Positions 1 to 8,711 of a stretch of DNA of 35,718 nt are shown here, in pieces. Position 1 is the first letter of the stretch; every line of letters begins with the position of its first letter. The stretch spans positions 1-35,718 of the IMG/VR virus record IMGVR_UViG_3300047319_000870; one strand, 5' to 3'. Under the pieces are notes generated by a model. The model was given only the letters and a program-made list of their open reading frames with translations, was not told the origin of the DNA and ran no database searches. Source of the DNA: a virus. Position numbers and translations under genes: made by a program.

Positions 1-1209
1 GATCTGCGTCAGCGCGTCATTCGGGTCAATGCCGTACTTCTCCTGCATGGCCTGGAGAATCAGGTTCTGGGTCCCTGGCGTGGACCTCAGGAACGATTGC
101 GAGTCAATCTTGTTCGGCGTCGGCGTCTGGCCCAGGAACGAGTCGGCCGTGGTCTGATTGGCACTCGGGTCCTTGATGTCGTCGATGAGCTGCTGCAGAT
201 AGCCCATCCCACCCTGCGTGTTGCCGCCCGCGGTCCCGACCCCGGTCACCGTATTGGGAGCACCGAACCCGGCGGTCGGCATGCCTTGCAGGATGCGGCC
301 GGCCTGGCCAATCACCTGCGCCTGACGGAACGGATTGGCCTGCAACGCTGCCGCGGAATTCACTGCGCCCATCTGCTGCGCGTATGCCTGCTGCTGCGCC
401 GCGAGGGTCGTCAGCGGCTGGCCATTCGTACTGATGGGCTGGCCCTGGGCGTTGACCGTGGGGTTGTACCCGTACAGGCCGGCGTTCTGCGCCTGCGCGG
501 CGAGGGTTTCCTGACCGTTGTACATGCCCGTCAGCCCGGCCGCGGTCACTCCCTGGCCGAACTGCTGCGCCTGCGCTGCTTGCGTCTGCTGGCCGTTGTA
601 GACGCCCGTGAGGCCAGCGGCGGTCATCGCGTTCTGCAGTTGCTGCGATGCGATGTCGGCTTGCTGCTTGAGTGACGCCAGGGTCGCCTGACCTTGATAG
701 GTGCCCGTCAGCGAGGCATCGGCCTGAGCCCCTGCCAACTTCTGCGCGGCAATGTCTGCTTGTTGCTTGAGCGCGGCCAGCGTCGGCGCACCCTGATACT
801 GACCCGTTACCCCGGCCTGGGATATGAGAAATCCCTGATTGAACTGGCGGACTGCTTCGGTGAACTTGGCCTGATCGAGTCCGTAGGTCTGGTTGAACTC
901 GCGGACCGTCTCGTCGAATGCCTGCTTGTTGCCTGACGCGATCGAGGCGAGGAGCTTGTCGATTTGCCCACCGAGATCACCACCAGCATTGGCTGCCGGT
1001 GCTGGAGTCGGAGTGGGAGTTCCGCCGCTGCTGCTGCTCGTGCTGCTGCTGGTGCTCTTTGGTGTGACGCTCTGGCCGGTCGTGGTCGCGTAGGCGTTGA
1101 CCACCGATGCGGCGTTTGAGGTATCTCCACCCCAGCCAGCATTCTTGAGCTGCTGCGCCATCGTGCTAACGGTCTGCTGACCGTTCTTGGTGTCGTAGGT
1201 GTCAGCCAT
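1..1209 (-). CDS. Gln/Ala-rich repeat virion protein, C-terminus cut by window edge
   Basis: An open frame of 403 codons runs from an ATG at 1209 to the left edge without a stop, so the C-terminus is missing. The start shares one base with the stop of the preceding gene (TGATG), which implies translational coupling. Residues 1-70 are polar with a Ser/Pro/Thr linker. Residues about 133-235 hold imperfect repeats that each begin G(L/V)TGxYxG and continue into Ala/Gln-rich helix. The rest is Gln/Gly/Asn-rich. No enzyme motif is visible. Its place directly after the polyvalent ejection protein and another Ala/Gln-rich protein suggests a virion structural or ejected protein. That role is inferred from position; the frame itself is clear because there are no stops and the composition is consistent throughout. 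Confidence 0.8.
   Translation of the reverse strand, partial: MADTYDTKNGQQTVSTMAQQLKNAGWGGDTSNAASVVNAYATTTGQSVTPKSTSSSTSSSSGGTPTPTPAPAANAGGDLGGQIDKLLASIASGNKQAFDETVREFNQTYGLDQAKFTEAVRQFNQGFLISQAGVTGQYQGAPTLAALKQQADIAAQKLAGAQADASLTGTYQGQATLASLKQQADIASQQLQNAMTAAGLTGVYNGQQTQAAQAQQFGQGVTAAGLTGMYNGQETLAAQAQNAGLYGYNPTVNAQGQPISTNGQPLTTLAAQQQAYAQQMGAVNSAAALQANPFRQAQVIGQAGRILQGMPTAGFGAPNTVTGVGTAGGNTQGGMGYLQQLIDDIKDPSANQTTADSFLGQTPTPNKIDSQSFLRSTPGTQNLILQAMQEKYGIDPNDALTQI
490..815 (-). repeat. Protein-coding imperfect repeats (GLTGxYxG units)
   Basis: The minus strand encodes four clear units and a degenerate fifth, each starting with GVTGQYQG, SLTGTYQG, GLTGVYNG, GLTGMYNG or the weaker GLYGYNP. Each is followed by 15-25 Ala/Gln-rich residues such as LAALKQQADIAAQ. 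Unit length shrinks from about 33 residues to under 20. This looks like internal duplication in a fibrous or helical virion protein. Confidence 0.75.
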
Positions 1210-2963
1210 CAGGTGTGGATCACAATCGTCGGTCCAGTCTGCGGTGCGGCGAACCCGGCACCGACCGCGCCCACTCCGCTCGAGGCGTACGGGTTCGAGC
1301 CTACCGTCACTGGAGCAGGGAACCCGTTAGGCGCATTACCCCAAGGATTGCCTCCACTGCCCGCATAGCCTGAGTTGACCGCGCCCAATGACCCCATGGG
1401 GGTAGGCGTGGGATTTGGCGTGGTCGTCACCGGCGCGGTAGTGCCGCCGTTCTGCTGGCTCTGGTTCGCTGCTGCCGTTGCCGCGACTGCTGGATGCGGC
1501 TGCCCGGTGACCTGGTGGTACTTGTCCAGCATGGTCGTCAGCGCGCCCACCGCGGTCTGCATGGCCGGGTCTGCCATGTTCGACTTCGGGTCGGCCATCT
1601 GGACCAACCGTGCTGCAGAGTCCAGCGTGTCCTGACCACCCATCAATGAGGAAGTCCAGCCGCTGATGCCATTCACGATGCCCGCACCGAGCCCCGCCGG
1701 CGCGGACATCAACCCGCCGCCGAAGTTGCCCGAGCGCTGGCCCTGACCCGCGATCCCCAGAATCTGACCGAGCATGCCCTGCGCGGTCTGTGCGCGCTGC
1801 TGAAGCATGCCCGCGCCGGTCTGCGCGTTGCCGCGGACGTTCGAGAGGATGTCGCCGGCGGCGGTGACCTGGTTCTGCTGCTGCGCGGTATCGGCGTTCT
1901 GCTGCGCTGCCTCGGCGCTGATGCGCTGGGTCTGCGCGTTCATGGTGTTGATCGCGCCGGTGATCAGGTCCTGGGCGTCCTTTTCGGACATCGAGCCCTG
2001 AGCGACCTTGACACCCAACTGCTGGGCGAGTTGCGACGTCGCTTCGCTTGCGGTAATCCGGTTCCCGTTGGGCTGCGACTCGATCTTTCCCGTGGCCGGA
2101 TTCATCGTCATGATGAGCGGCGCGACGGTGTCCGCGGTGAGCACCGTGGGCTCGGCCGCCTTGGCCGCGGTCGCCAGGTTCGCCGCGGTCTCTGCCTGGG
2201 TCAGACCGATCTCAGATGAAGTTGTGGCCGCAGTCTTGGCCGCTGTCGCTTCCTGAGCCTTGGTCTGAGCCGCAGTGAGCTCGATTTCGCCAGGTGCTTT
2301 CCGCTCGTTGATTGCGGCGTCGGCCGCGAGCTTGGCAGCGTTTGCGTCCTGAGCTGCGGCCTGAGCAGTAGCCAGCGCGGTGTTCGCCTCGGTACTCGCT
2401 CGCTGCAGCGCGAGGTTCTGCGGGTCGTTATCGACCGCCAACTTCGCACGCGCTGCCGCTGCCTGGGCATCGCTATACGCGGCCGCTGCACGCGACTGTT
2501 CAGCGTCCGCCTTGCTCTTGTCATCGATCAGCGCCTGAGACGCCTGCGGCGTGCTCTTCGTAACGTCGACGATCGGGTCCGCTGCGGTCCACGACAAGTC
2601 TTTCAGATTGCCGCTGTACAGGCTCGGGTTTGGCTTCCTGGCGGCCGGGTCGACCTGCCCCTTCGCATTCGGCGTGGTGTCAGCAACGGTGTCGTTGACG
2701 CCAGTCTGTGGAACGACCAACCCGCCTTTGATCGGATCGGCCTTTAGCGGCAGCTTTCGCTGATGTCCGTCGCTGTCCTGGATCACCACGACGTACCGAC
2801 CGGTGCCACGGTTGACCGTCGTCGCCGGAGTCCCACTCGCCGCGTCGGCGGGGACGTTGACCAGCGCCGTCTCTTCGACCGGCGTGCCGTTGCCGAACAG
2901 CGTCCAATTCGCCCCTGGACTCTTGGCGTTCAGTTGGTCGACGAGTTCCTGGATGTTGGCCAT
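1209..2963 (-). CDS. Ala-rich coiled-coil virion protein (584 aa)
   Basis: The product has 584 residues and is not a family I recognise. Residues 1-90 look globular; residues 53-73 form a short beta-like segment (RYVVVIQDSDG) preceded by a Thr/Ala linker. Residues about 140-275 are an Ala/Gln/Lys-rich, coiled-coil-like region (AAAYSDAQAAAARAKLAV). The C-terminal third is Gly/Gln-rich with a PTPTP linker. The ATG at 2963 overlaps the stop of the 1,620-residue gene (TGATG), and its own stop overlaps the next start. Tight coupling inside the late operon suggests a structural or internal virion protein. The low-complexity helical composition is typical of ejected or scaffold-like phage proteins, but no function can be assigned. 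Confidence 0.8.
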   Translation of the reverse strand: MANIQELVDQLNAKSPGANWTLFGNGTPVEETALVNVPADAASGTPATTVNRGTGRYVVVIQDSDGHQRKLPLKADPIKGGLVVPQTGVNDTVADTTPNAKGQVDPAARKPNPSLYSGNLKDLSWTAADPIVDVTKSTPQASQALIDDKSKADAEQSRAAAAYSDAQAAAARAKLAVDNDPQNLALQRASTEANTALATAQAAAQDANAAKLAADAAINERKAPGEIELTAAQTKAQEATAAKTAATTSSEIGLTQAETAANLATAAKAAEPTVLTADTVAPLIMTMNPATGKIESQPNGNRITASEATSQLAQQLGVKVAQGSMSEKDAQDLITGAINTMNAQTQRISAEAAQQNADTAQQQNQVTAAGDILSNVRGNAQTGAGMLQQRAQTAQGMLGQILGIAGQGQRSGNFGGGLMSAPAGLGAGIVNGISGWTSSLMGGQDTLDSAARLVQMADPKSNMADPAMQTAVGALTTMLDKYHQVTGQPHPAVAATAAANQSQQNGGTTAPVTTTPNPTPTPMGSLGAVNSGYAGSGGNPWGNAPNGFPAPVTVGSNPYASSGVGAVGAGFAAPQTGPTIVIHT

Positions 2964-5900
2964 CAGCGAGCACCTACCAGTGCATCATTCAGCGGATTGG
3001 TGATGAACTCGGGCGCCGCGGCCTGCTGGTTCAACTGGCCGGCAGTCCGTTGACCACCGAGCACGCGCGAGCGCAGCTCAGCCGTGCCGAGCACCTTCGT
3101 CACCGCGGCCACGCGGCCCGCGTCAACACTGTTGATCATCGCCTTCAGCATCAACGCCTTTCTGGGGTCCGGCGCGTTCTGGTATTCGGGCGCGTCCATT
3201 CGCTGAGCGATCTTGTCCAGCGCCGCGCCGGTGATCTCCGTCACCGCTCGCTGTTCGTCTGGGCTCAACGTAACTTTTGCTCCCCCGATCGTGACATCCT
3301 GAGGATACGCCTTGGGTGCAACTACATCCGTGAAGCCTGCTTTGTGGAGCCGGTCAGCCTCGACGGTGAGCGGCGACGCGACGTCCTGCTGACCACCCAC
3401 AAGGATGCCGGCTCCAGTACGAGCCTTGTTCAGGACCTCGCCGGTGGTGGGGTCGATCTTCGCCGGGAGTTGCTGCGCGAGTCCTGGCCAGTTGGCCATC
3501 GTCCCTTCCCAGAGCGAGGACACTCCCTTGCGGTTGATGTCCCGAGCCACCGGGTCGGTCAGGTTCTCGACGAAACGGGCGGCGCCGGGGACGGTGACGC
3601 GACTGACCGCGTCCTGCGCCAAGCCGAGGCCCGCGCCGGTCGCTCCCCCTTGCCCGAGGTTCGAGACGAACCTGATGAGGTTCTCGCCTGGAATCCCTTG
3701 CTGGAACGGTTTGAGTGACGCGTTGAGCGCAGCGCCGAACCGTGGCCCGAAGTAGTTGGTCAGTTTCTCGAGGTCGGTCGCACCTGGCGTGCTGGGTGGT
3801 ACGTCGTGACCGCCCTTCTCGTAGCCGTCGGCCCACGACGCCATGATCTGCATCGGCAGCGCGTACGCACCCATCTCGTTCATGCTCATCCAGTTGCCAC
3901 CGACCCGCACCGAGTTCGGATGCTCGGGATCGTCCGGCCCGGTGATGTTTCCATCGCCCACGTTCTTGGCGATGGCGAGCTGGATCATGGTCTCCAACGT
4001 GGTTTCGCCAAAGGCACGTTTCGCTGCACCCATGTTGCCCGCACGCAGCGCCCGTATCGTGCGAATCGCACCCGTCGCCTGAGCAGCGACCGGCAGACGG
4101 TTCAGCCCGATCTGGAGCATCTGCACCGGGACCCCGCTGAACGGGATACCGAAGTCCATCAGCGCGCCCCCGGCCTGGTCGCGGAGCCGCGGACTGGCGA
4201 GCAACCCTTCTTTGGCGTTGGAGTAGGTTCGGAAGATGTTGTCGAGCACGCCCGTCCCCTGCTCCGTGCTGGCAACACGGCCGAACACGCTCTGCGCGCC
4301 GGCGCGCGTCCCTTCGCGGTACAGGTCGGTCGCGTGCCTTGCCAGATAGCTCTCTGCCTGCGGGTCGCTTGCGGACATGCCAGCTTCGCGCAACAGTCTG
4401 CTCGCTTCCGCTGCCATGCCCTGGTACTCGCCCAGCGTGCGGGTGAATGCGTCCGAAGCGGACAGCGCACGGAACACCGACGACTTGACCGCGCCGCCGA
4501 CACCGGGACCCCCGATGGCGCCCCCTGGACGTTCCAGCGTGGCGAGCTGTCTGCCGCGCAACGCTGAGACCGCGGCGCCGACAGCCTCCGGCAGCGCGCG
4601 CCCTACTGCACTGACGCCAGCCACTGCATCGGCCCCACGACCGCCCAACGTGAGCGCCACCGGCTGACGCGCGAGCTCGATGGTGTTGCCGATGACGTTG
4701 GCGATGTGCGTCGCCGGGTTGGACAGCATGGACTGCTTGGTGAGGTCGACCGCCTGGGCGATCGGCCCTCTAGTTGGGGGTTGGGTCGGTCTGGTGGGAG
4801 GAAAACGCGTCTCGCGCAGACTCTGAAGATTCTCGAACACCTGCCGCTCGAGCGGACCAGCGCCCGCGAATCCTGCCGCGGTATTGGTTGCGAGCAGACC
4901 AGCTCCCACGCCGCCGGCGGTACGCGCGATGCGTTCCTCCGGACTCGCATCCTCAGGGGTACTCGCGTACCCAGCAGCGCCACCTGCCGCGGCACCACCG
5001 AGCCGTGCCGCGAGCAGCGGGTCCACCGCGCCACCCTGACGTCCGCTGATGGCGTTGCGGATCTTGTCCAGCGACTCGGGAAACACCACCGTCGCCTGAT
5101 GCTCGACTGCTGCTCCGGTTGCGTCCGTCATCGGGACGCGCTTGCCGCCGGCGTAGCTGATGCCGTCGAATCCAGCAGCGCGCAGGATCTCGTTTGGCTC
5201 GAACGCGGACGCCGGACGGCCAGCGTTGACTTCCCTGGCTCGCTCCAGCGTCGCCATGTCTTGCAGATGCCGGTACAGTTCTTCGCCGGTGGCGGGGCCT
5301 CGTTGAGCCAACTGCCCGCGCATCATGGGGTTGGTGTTTTCGGCAGGAAGCGCGGAGTTGATCAATTCCTGGCGCCCCTGCGGTGAGAGTTGGTCAGCAA
5401 TGGCGTGTACCGTCTGTGGCGTTACCGGTGCATCTGCATCAAACAGATTCAAGTTCTTCGGCACATCCACCGCGCGGACGTTAGGACCAGCGCCGATCCC
5501 AAGACGCTGACGCAATTGATCCAGTACCGGCTTCAGCCTTGGGTTACGGTCAGCATTGTCAATCATCGCCCCTACCTGCTCGGTCGAGAAGATGCCCTGT
5601 CGCCGCGAAGCAAGATCGTTGACTAAAGTGCCGCCGATATACCGTCCACCGGGTTGCTGAGCCAACTGGTCCGCCGCATCAGCGAATGCGCGATCAAGGT
5701 CCTCGCGATTGATGATCGTGCTCTGTGCGCTGTTCTGTGCGTATCCAGGCTCAATCACTTCACCCGGCGCGCGGGTCGAGAAGCTCCTGAGACTCGGCGC
5801 TCCGAGTTCACCGCCGGCCGCGACCACGCCGCCAGCCACGCGCGGGTCGCTGGTGACGTAGTACCCAGGTCCGAACAAACTCTCATCTGAGAACTTGCTC

Positions 5901-7825
5901 GGTCGGTCGAACGCTGCGCCGGTGCCGTGGTACATCCGCGTGCTCGCAGGCTCCGCTGGAGCAGCAGCCGGCGGAGTGACCGCGCCAGGCTCAGCCGGCA
6001 ACGGCTCGCGACCAATCCCGCGGCCCGTCAGCGCGATCGCCTGACCTTCCAGCATGGTGCGAGCAGCGCCGGCGACATCCTGGTCGGTGACTGGCGGAAC
6101 CGTGACCCCCTTCGCAACGCTCGCCTGACGGAACTGCTCGAGCAATTGCCGCGCGGTATCGGCCATCGGCTGCTGAAGAATCTCCTCGTCGCTCAGCAAC
6201 TCAGGTCCGCGCAGCATCCCCAGCGCGCCGCCGACGACTGGTGCGTTGGCGATCTGGTTGCGCACTCCCATCAGCGGCGGGTTGGCCTGATTCTGTTCGA
6301 TGGCTTGCCCGACGTTGGACACGGCCGCATTCGGATCGGCCACCGCGGACGAGATTGCGCCGCCGACATTCTGAGCGGCGTTCTTGACCGCACTGTCGAC
6401 TTGCTGCAGACCACCCGCGAGCACGCTCGCACCTTGCTCGACGATGTTGGTGGGAGCCGGCGCTGGTCGCGTCCCTTGCGACAGCGGCGAGGTCCCTGGG
6501 ATGTTCGGGTTGTCCGCAGCGAGACCACCCTGAAGCGGTCCCATCCGCTGCTCCATCTCCGCCGGCGTCATCCATTCTTTGCCACCGCGCAGGTCGGTCC
6601 CACTCGAGCCGACGTGGAACGCACCAGACGATGGGTCGTACGCGTCCGCTGTGAAATAGTGCCCAGGAGTCGACAGCGTGACCGGGTTGCCCGACTGCGC
6701 CTCTTTGGCGAAAGCCTGCCAGTCGGCGCCGATGACGCGGTGCGGGATGTTCATCTCGTCGAACAGCTTGCTCTCGGACTGCAAGCCGGCCATGCCCGTG
6801 TCTGCGGTCCAGCCGACGTTCTTGGCCAGATCGACCGCCTCTCTCAGCGTCGGGTTCCGTCCGAACATCTGCGCGAACCGCACTGCCGCGGCGGGCCCGC
6901 ACGCGGCGTAGGCTTCGGCGCTGTTGAGCTCGCGATCGCCGAACTGGCTCAGCGTCGGCAGCACCGCATTGGCCACCGTGCCGCGAGCAGTATCGGCCGC
7001 CGTCCCGACTGCGCTCGCCGCACCACCCAGGATGTTCCGAACGTAGCGCTGGGTCTCCTCGAACGGCGGCACGCCACCGTACTGGTCGACATTGCCGGGA
7101 CCAGCGTTGTAGGCCGCCAACGCTTTTGCGTAGTCGCCGCCGTACTTCTTGAGGTTCTGCGCGTCGAGCTGCGCCGCGGCGTCGAGCGCGGCGTAGGGGT
7201 CGGTCGGGTCGATGCCCATGCCCTGTGCGGTCGCGGGCATGAACTGCGCGATCCCGATGGCGCCGGCGCCGGACTTCGCGACGGGGTTGAATCCCGACTC
7301 CTGGTCAATCTGCTTGAGAAAAATGTCCGGGTCGATGCCAGCCTTGCGCGCGGCCTGGCGCGCATAGTCACGCAGGTCCCCACCAGGCGCTACGGACGGT
7401 CCGACCTGCGGCTGAGCGTTCGCGCTCGGCGACGTCGTCTGTGGCGTCTGTGCGGCGGCCTGTGCGCTGGTATCAGGCTGCTGCTGCTGCGGCTCCGGCG
7501 CGAGAGTCTGGCCCATGCTCGCGAGCGTGTCCTGTGCGTGCTGCTGGAGTCGGCTGACGATCTCGTTCGGGTCGATCTGGACGTTCTGCAGCGGTGGCTG
7601 GTTGGCTTGCTGCGCTGCATCGAACACGCCCTGAGCGTGCTGCTGCAGTCGCTGGATGATCTCGTTCGGGTCGATCTGCGGACCAGGGACCTCAACGGGG
7701 AGCTGCGTGTTCTGGAGCGGTGGCTGATTCGCCTGTTGGATTGACTGCAGCGCGTCCTGGGCGTGCTGCTTCAGACGATCGGTGACCAGTTGCTGCGCGT
7801 CCTCTAGCGGGATGACGCCCGGCAT
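2963..7825 (-). CDS. Polyvalent internal virion/ejection protein: transglycosylase, C39-like peptidase, ADP-ribosyltransferase-like domains
   Basis: About 1,620 residues. The ATG at 7825 follows GAGG by 8 bases; a TTG one codon earlier is an alternative. Residues 1-110 carry three RLxQHAQ-type helical repeats, two of them followed by QQANQPPLQN. Residues 150-265 are an SLT lytic transglycosylase: catalytic Glu about 176 in QESGFNP, then GAIGIAQFMPATA and LAAYNAGPGNV. Residues 295-430 look like a C39/papain-like peptidase, with Cys about 309 in CGPAA and His about 389 in PGHYF. Residues 630-925 resemble ADP-ribosyltransferases of polyvalent proteins (MYHGTGAAF, GPGYYVTSDP, LRAAGFDGI). Then come a Gly/Ala hydrophobic stretch (about 935-990) and the LSNPATHIANVIGN module common in large polyvalent phage proteins. 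It probably enters the cell with the DNA, cuts peptidoglycan and acts on host proteins. The SLT call is firm, the ART call fair and the peptidase call tentative. Confidence 0.88.
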   Translation of the reverse strand: MPGVIPLEDAQQLVTDRLKQHAQDALQSIQQANQPPLQNTQLPVEVPGPQIDPNEIIQRLQQHAQGVFDAAQQANQPPLQNVQIDPNEIVSRLQQHAQDTLASMGQTLAPEPQQQQPDTSAQAAAQTPQTTSPSANAQPQVGPSVAPGGDLRDYARQAARKAGIDPDIFLKQIDQESGFNPVAKSGAGAIGIAQFMPATAQGMGIDPTDPYAALDAAAQLDAQNLKKYGGDYAKALAAYNAGPGNVDQYGGVPPFEETQRYVRNILGGAASAVGTAADTARGTVANAVLPTLSQFGDRELNSAEAYAACGPAAAVRFAQMFGRNPTLREAVDLAKNVGWTADTGMAGLQSESKLFDEMNIPHRVIGADWQAFAKEAQSGNPVTLSTPGHYFTADAYDPSSGAFHVGSSGTDLRGGKEWMTPAEMEQRMGPLQGGLAADNPNIPGTSPLSQGTRPAPAPTNIVEQGASVLAGGLQQVDSAVKNAAQNVGGAISSAVADPNAAVSNVGQAIEQNQANPPLMGVRNQIANAPVVGGALGMLRGPELLSDEEILQQPMADTARQLLEQFRQASVAKGVTVPPVTDQDVAGAARTMLEGQAIALTGRGIGREPLPAEPGAVTPPAAAPAEPASTRMYHGTGAAFDRPSKFSDESLFGPGYYVTSDPRVAGGVVAAGGELGAPSLRSFSTRAPGEVIEPGYAQNSAQSTIINREDLDRAFADAADQLAQQPGGRYIGGTLVNDLASRRQGIFSTEQVGAMIDNADRNPRLKPVLDQLRQRLGIGAGPNVRAVDVPKNLNLFDADAPVTPQTVHAIADQLSPQGRQELINSALPAENTNPMMRGQLAQRGPATGEELYRHLQDMATLERAREVNAGRPASAFEPNEILRAAGFDGISYAGGKRVPMTDATGAAVEHQATVVFPESLDKIRNAISGRQGGAVDPLLAARLGGAAAGGAAGYASTPEDASPEERIARTAGGVGAGLLATNTAAGFAGAGPLERQVFENLQSLRETRFPPTRPTQPPTRGPIAQAVDLTKQSMLSNPATHIANVIGNTIELARQPVALTLGGRGADAVAGVSAVGRALPEAVGAAVSALRGRQLATLERPGGAIGGPGVGGAVKSSVFRALSASDAFTRTLGEYQGMAAEASRLLREAGMSASDPQAESYLARHATDLYREGTRAGAQSVFGRVASTEQGTGVLDNIFRTYSNAKEGLLASPRLRDQAGGALMDFGIPFSGVPVQMLQIGLNRLPVAAQATGAIRTIRALRAGNMGAAKRAFGETTLETMIQLAIAKNVGDGNITGPDDPEHPNSVRVGGNWMSMNEMGAYALPMQIMASWADGYEKGGHDVPPSTPGATDLEKLTNYFGPRFGAALNASLKPFQQGIPGENLIRFVSNLGQGGATGAGLGLAQDAVSRVTVPGAARFVENLTDPVARDINRKGVSSLWEGTMANWPGLAQQLPAKIDPTTGEVLNKARTGAGILVGGQQDVASPLTVEADRLHKAGFTDVVAPKAYPQDVTIGGAKVTLSPDEQRAVTEITGAALDKIAQRMDAPEYQNAPDPRKALMLKAMINSVDAGRVAAVTKVLGTAELRSRVLGGQRTAGQLNQQAAAPEFITNPLNDALVGAR

Positions 7826-7861
7826 CAACCAGACCTCAACCGGCGGCGGCTATAAGAAAGA

Positions 7862-7889
7862 CGCTCCAGGTGATGTGAAGCCTGGAGCG
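7862..7889 (-). terminator. Rho-independent-type terminator upstream of the polyvalent gene
   Basis: A perfect 9-bp stem (CGCTCCAGG / CCTGGAGCG) encloses a 10-base loop. Read on the minus strand it is followed by the T-rich run TCTTTCTTATA, as expected for intrinsic termination. It lies between the portal/170-aa gene group and the 1,620-residue gene, so transcription may be partly reset here. On the plus strand the same hairpin lies about 30 bases ahead of the 7918 gene. Confidence 0.6.
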
Positions 7890-7917
7890 CCCGCACCCCG
7901 ATCGTTGGAGGATCGAG

Positions 7918-8229
7918 ATGGATTTGCAGTTTATCGCCGACGACCCCTGGATGCTCCTGTGGCTTAGCCCGGCCATCCTGTTTTTTGCCTACCTGATCTT
8001 CGCCAGTCGGGGCATCATCCTGGCCGTGTTCGCTATTCAGTTCGCGCTCGCACTGGGTCTGGTCTTCGTAGGGCCACGCCTGGTCCAACTCAATGATGAG
8101 TTCACCCGTCATCCCTATGAACCGGACCTCATCAAGTGGGCTATCGGTCTGACTGCGCTCGCGTGTGTCTACCTCTGGGCGCAACGTCGTTGGCCGAGTC
8201 ACATGGCACCTGAAGGCGGCAAGGGCTGA
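7918..8229 (+). CDS. Three-segment membrane protein on the opposite strand of the late region
   Basis: A 103-residue plus-strand gene with a good ribosome site (GGAGG, 8 bases before ATG). Hydrophobic segments lie at about residues 11-29, 32-53 and 73-88, the last ending in a basic RRW patch. Codon choice favours G/C at third positions, as in the neighbouring genes. An overlapping minus-strand frame of 125 residues has no ribosome site and a poor composition, so this strand is preferred. It is the only plus-strand gene inside a long minus-strand block and its end overlaps the end of the 170-residue gene by 31 bp. Family unknown. A holin, superinfection-exclusion or other lysogeny-expressed membrane protein are possibilities only. 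Confidence 0.65.
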   Translation: MDLQFIADDPWMLLWLSPAILFFAYLIFASRGIILAVFAIQFALALGLVFVGPRLVQLNDEFTRHPYEPDLIKWAIGLTALACVYLWAQRRWPSHMAPEGGKG

Positions 8230-8711
8230 CCGTTAGGCCCCAGAATGACGGGCGGAGCCGGCGCTGGTACAGGTGGAGGAGCGAGAACCGGAGCGGGCGC
8301 CGCGGATAACGCCGGCGGAATGGGCATTGCTGCTACTGGTGGTGGCGGCGCCGCTGGTAATCCTTGCGGTGGTGCTGCTGACGCGCTCGCCATAGCCGCT
8401 TGAGCAAACGCGTTCGGATCGGGTGGTGCAGGTGCTCCTGGTGGCGGAGTGGTGACACCGAGCCGGTCGGTCACCTTCTCGAACTGAGCCGGGTCGCGTC
8501 TCGCCTCTGCCTGCAGCCAGGTCCGATCGTTGGCGATGTACTTCTGACGGTACAGGTCGTCGAGCTGTTGGTTAGAAACCTGCGACATGTCGGGATGGTT
8601 GGCGTTGTCGCCAAAGACGCCCTGCGCAATGTTGGGCGCGTCGCGTGAAATCTCCGAAGCGATCTCGTTCTTGAGTTGCAGGATCTCGTTCTGCTTCGGA
8701 GACGTGGCCAC
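8199..8711 (-). CDS. Pro/Ala-rich-tailed small virion-region protein (170 aa)
   Basis: Starts with GTG at 8711, immediately after the TAA of the 44-residue gene at 8712. Residues 1-85 are charged and helical (ILQLKNEIASEIS, LDDLYRQKYIAN). Residues 88-170 are an almost pure Pro/Ala/Gly tail. Not recognised. Its place between portal and ejection protein, where podoviruses often keep scaffold or small head genes, makes a scaffold or accessory head role conceivable. The Pro-rich tail is not typical of scaffolds, so no function is assigned. Confidence 0.72.
   Translation of the reverse strand: MATSPKQNEILQLKNEIASEISRDAPNIAQGVFGDNANHPDMSQVSNQQLDDLYRQKYIANDRTWLQAEARRDPAQFEKVTDRLGVTTPPPGAPAPPDPNAFAQAAMASASAAPPQGLPAAPPPPVAAMPIPPALSAAPAPVLAPPPVPAPAPPVILGPNGQPLPPSGAM

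Noticed and set aside
97-675. 192-residue plus-strand frame at the left edge
   Set aside because: The minus strand is continuously open here with regular repeats; the plus-strand frame is its Leu/Arg-rich shadow.
5927-7744. 605-residue plus-strand open frame opposite the polyvalent gene
   Set aside because: It is antisense to clear SLT and peptidase motifs, is Arg/Leu/Val-rich as expected from the complement of a GC-rich gene, and has no ribosome site or domain.
7825-8202. 125-residue minus-strand frame opposite the three-span membrane protein
   Set aside because: It has no ribosome site, a polar and irregular composition, and reads across the terminator hairpin; the plus-strand frame has a proper site and membrane segments.
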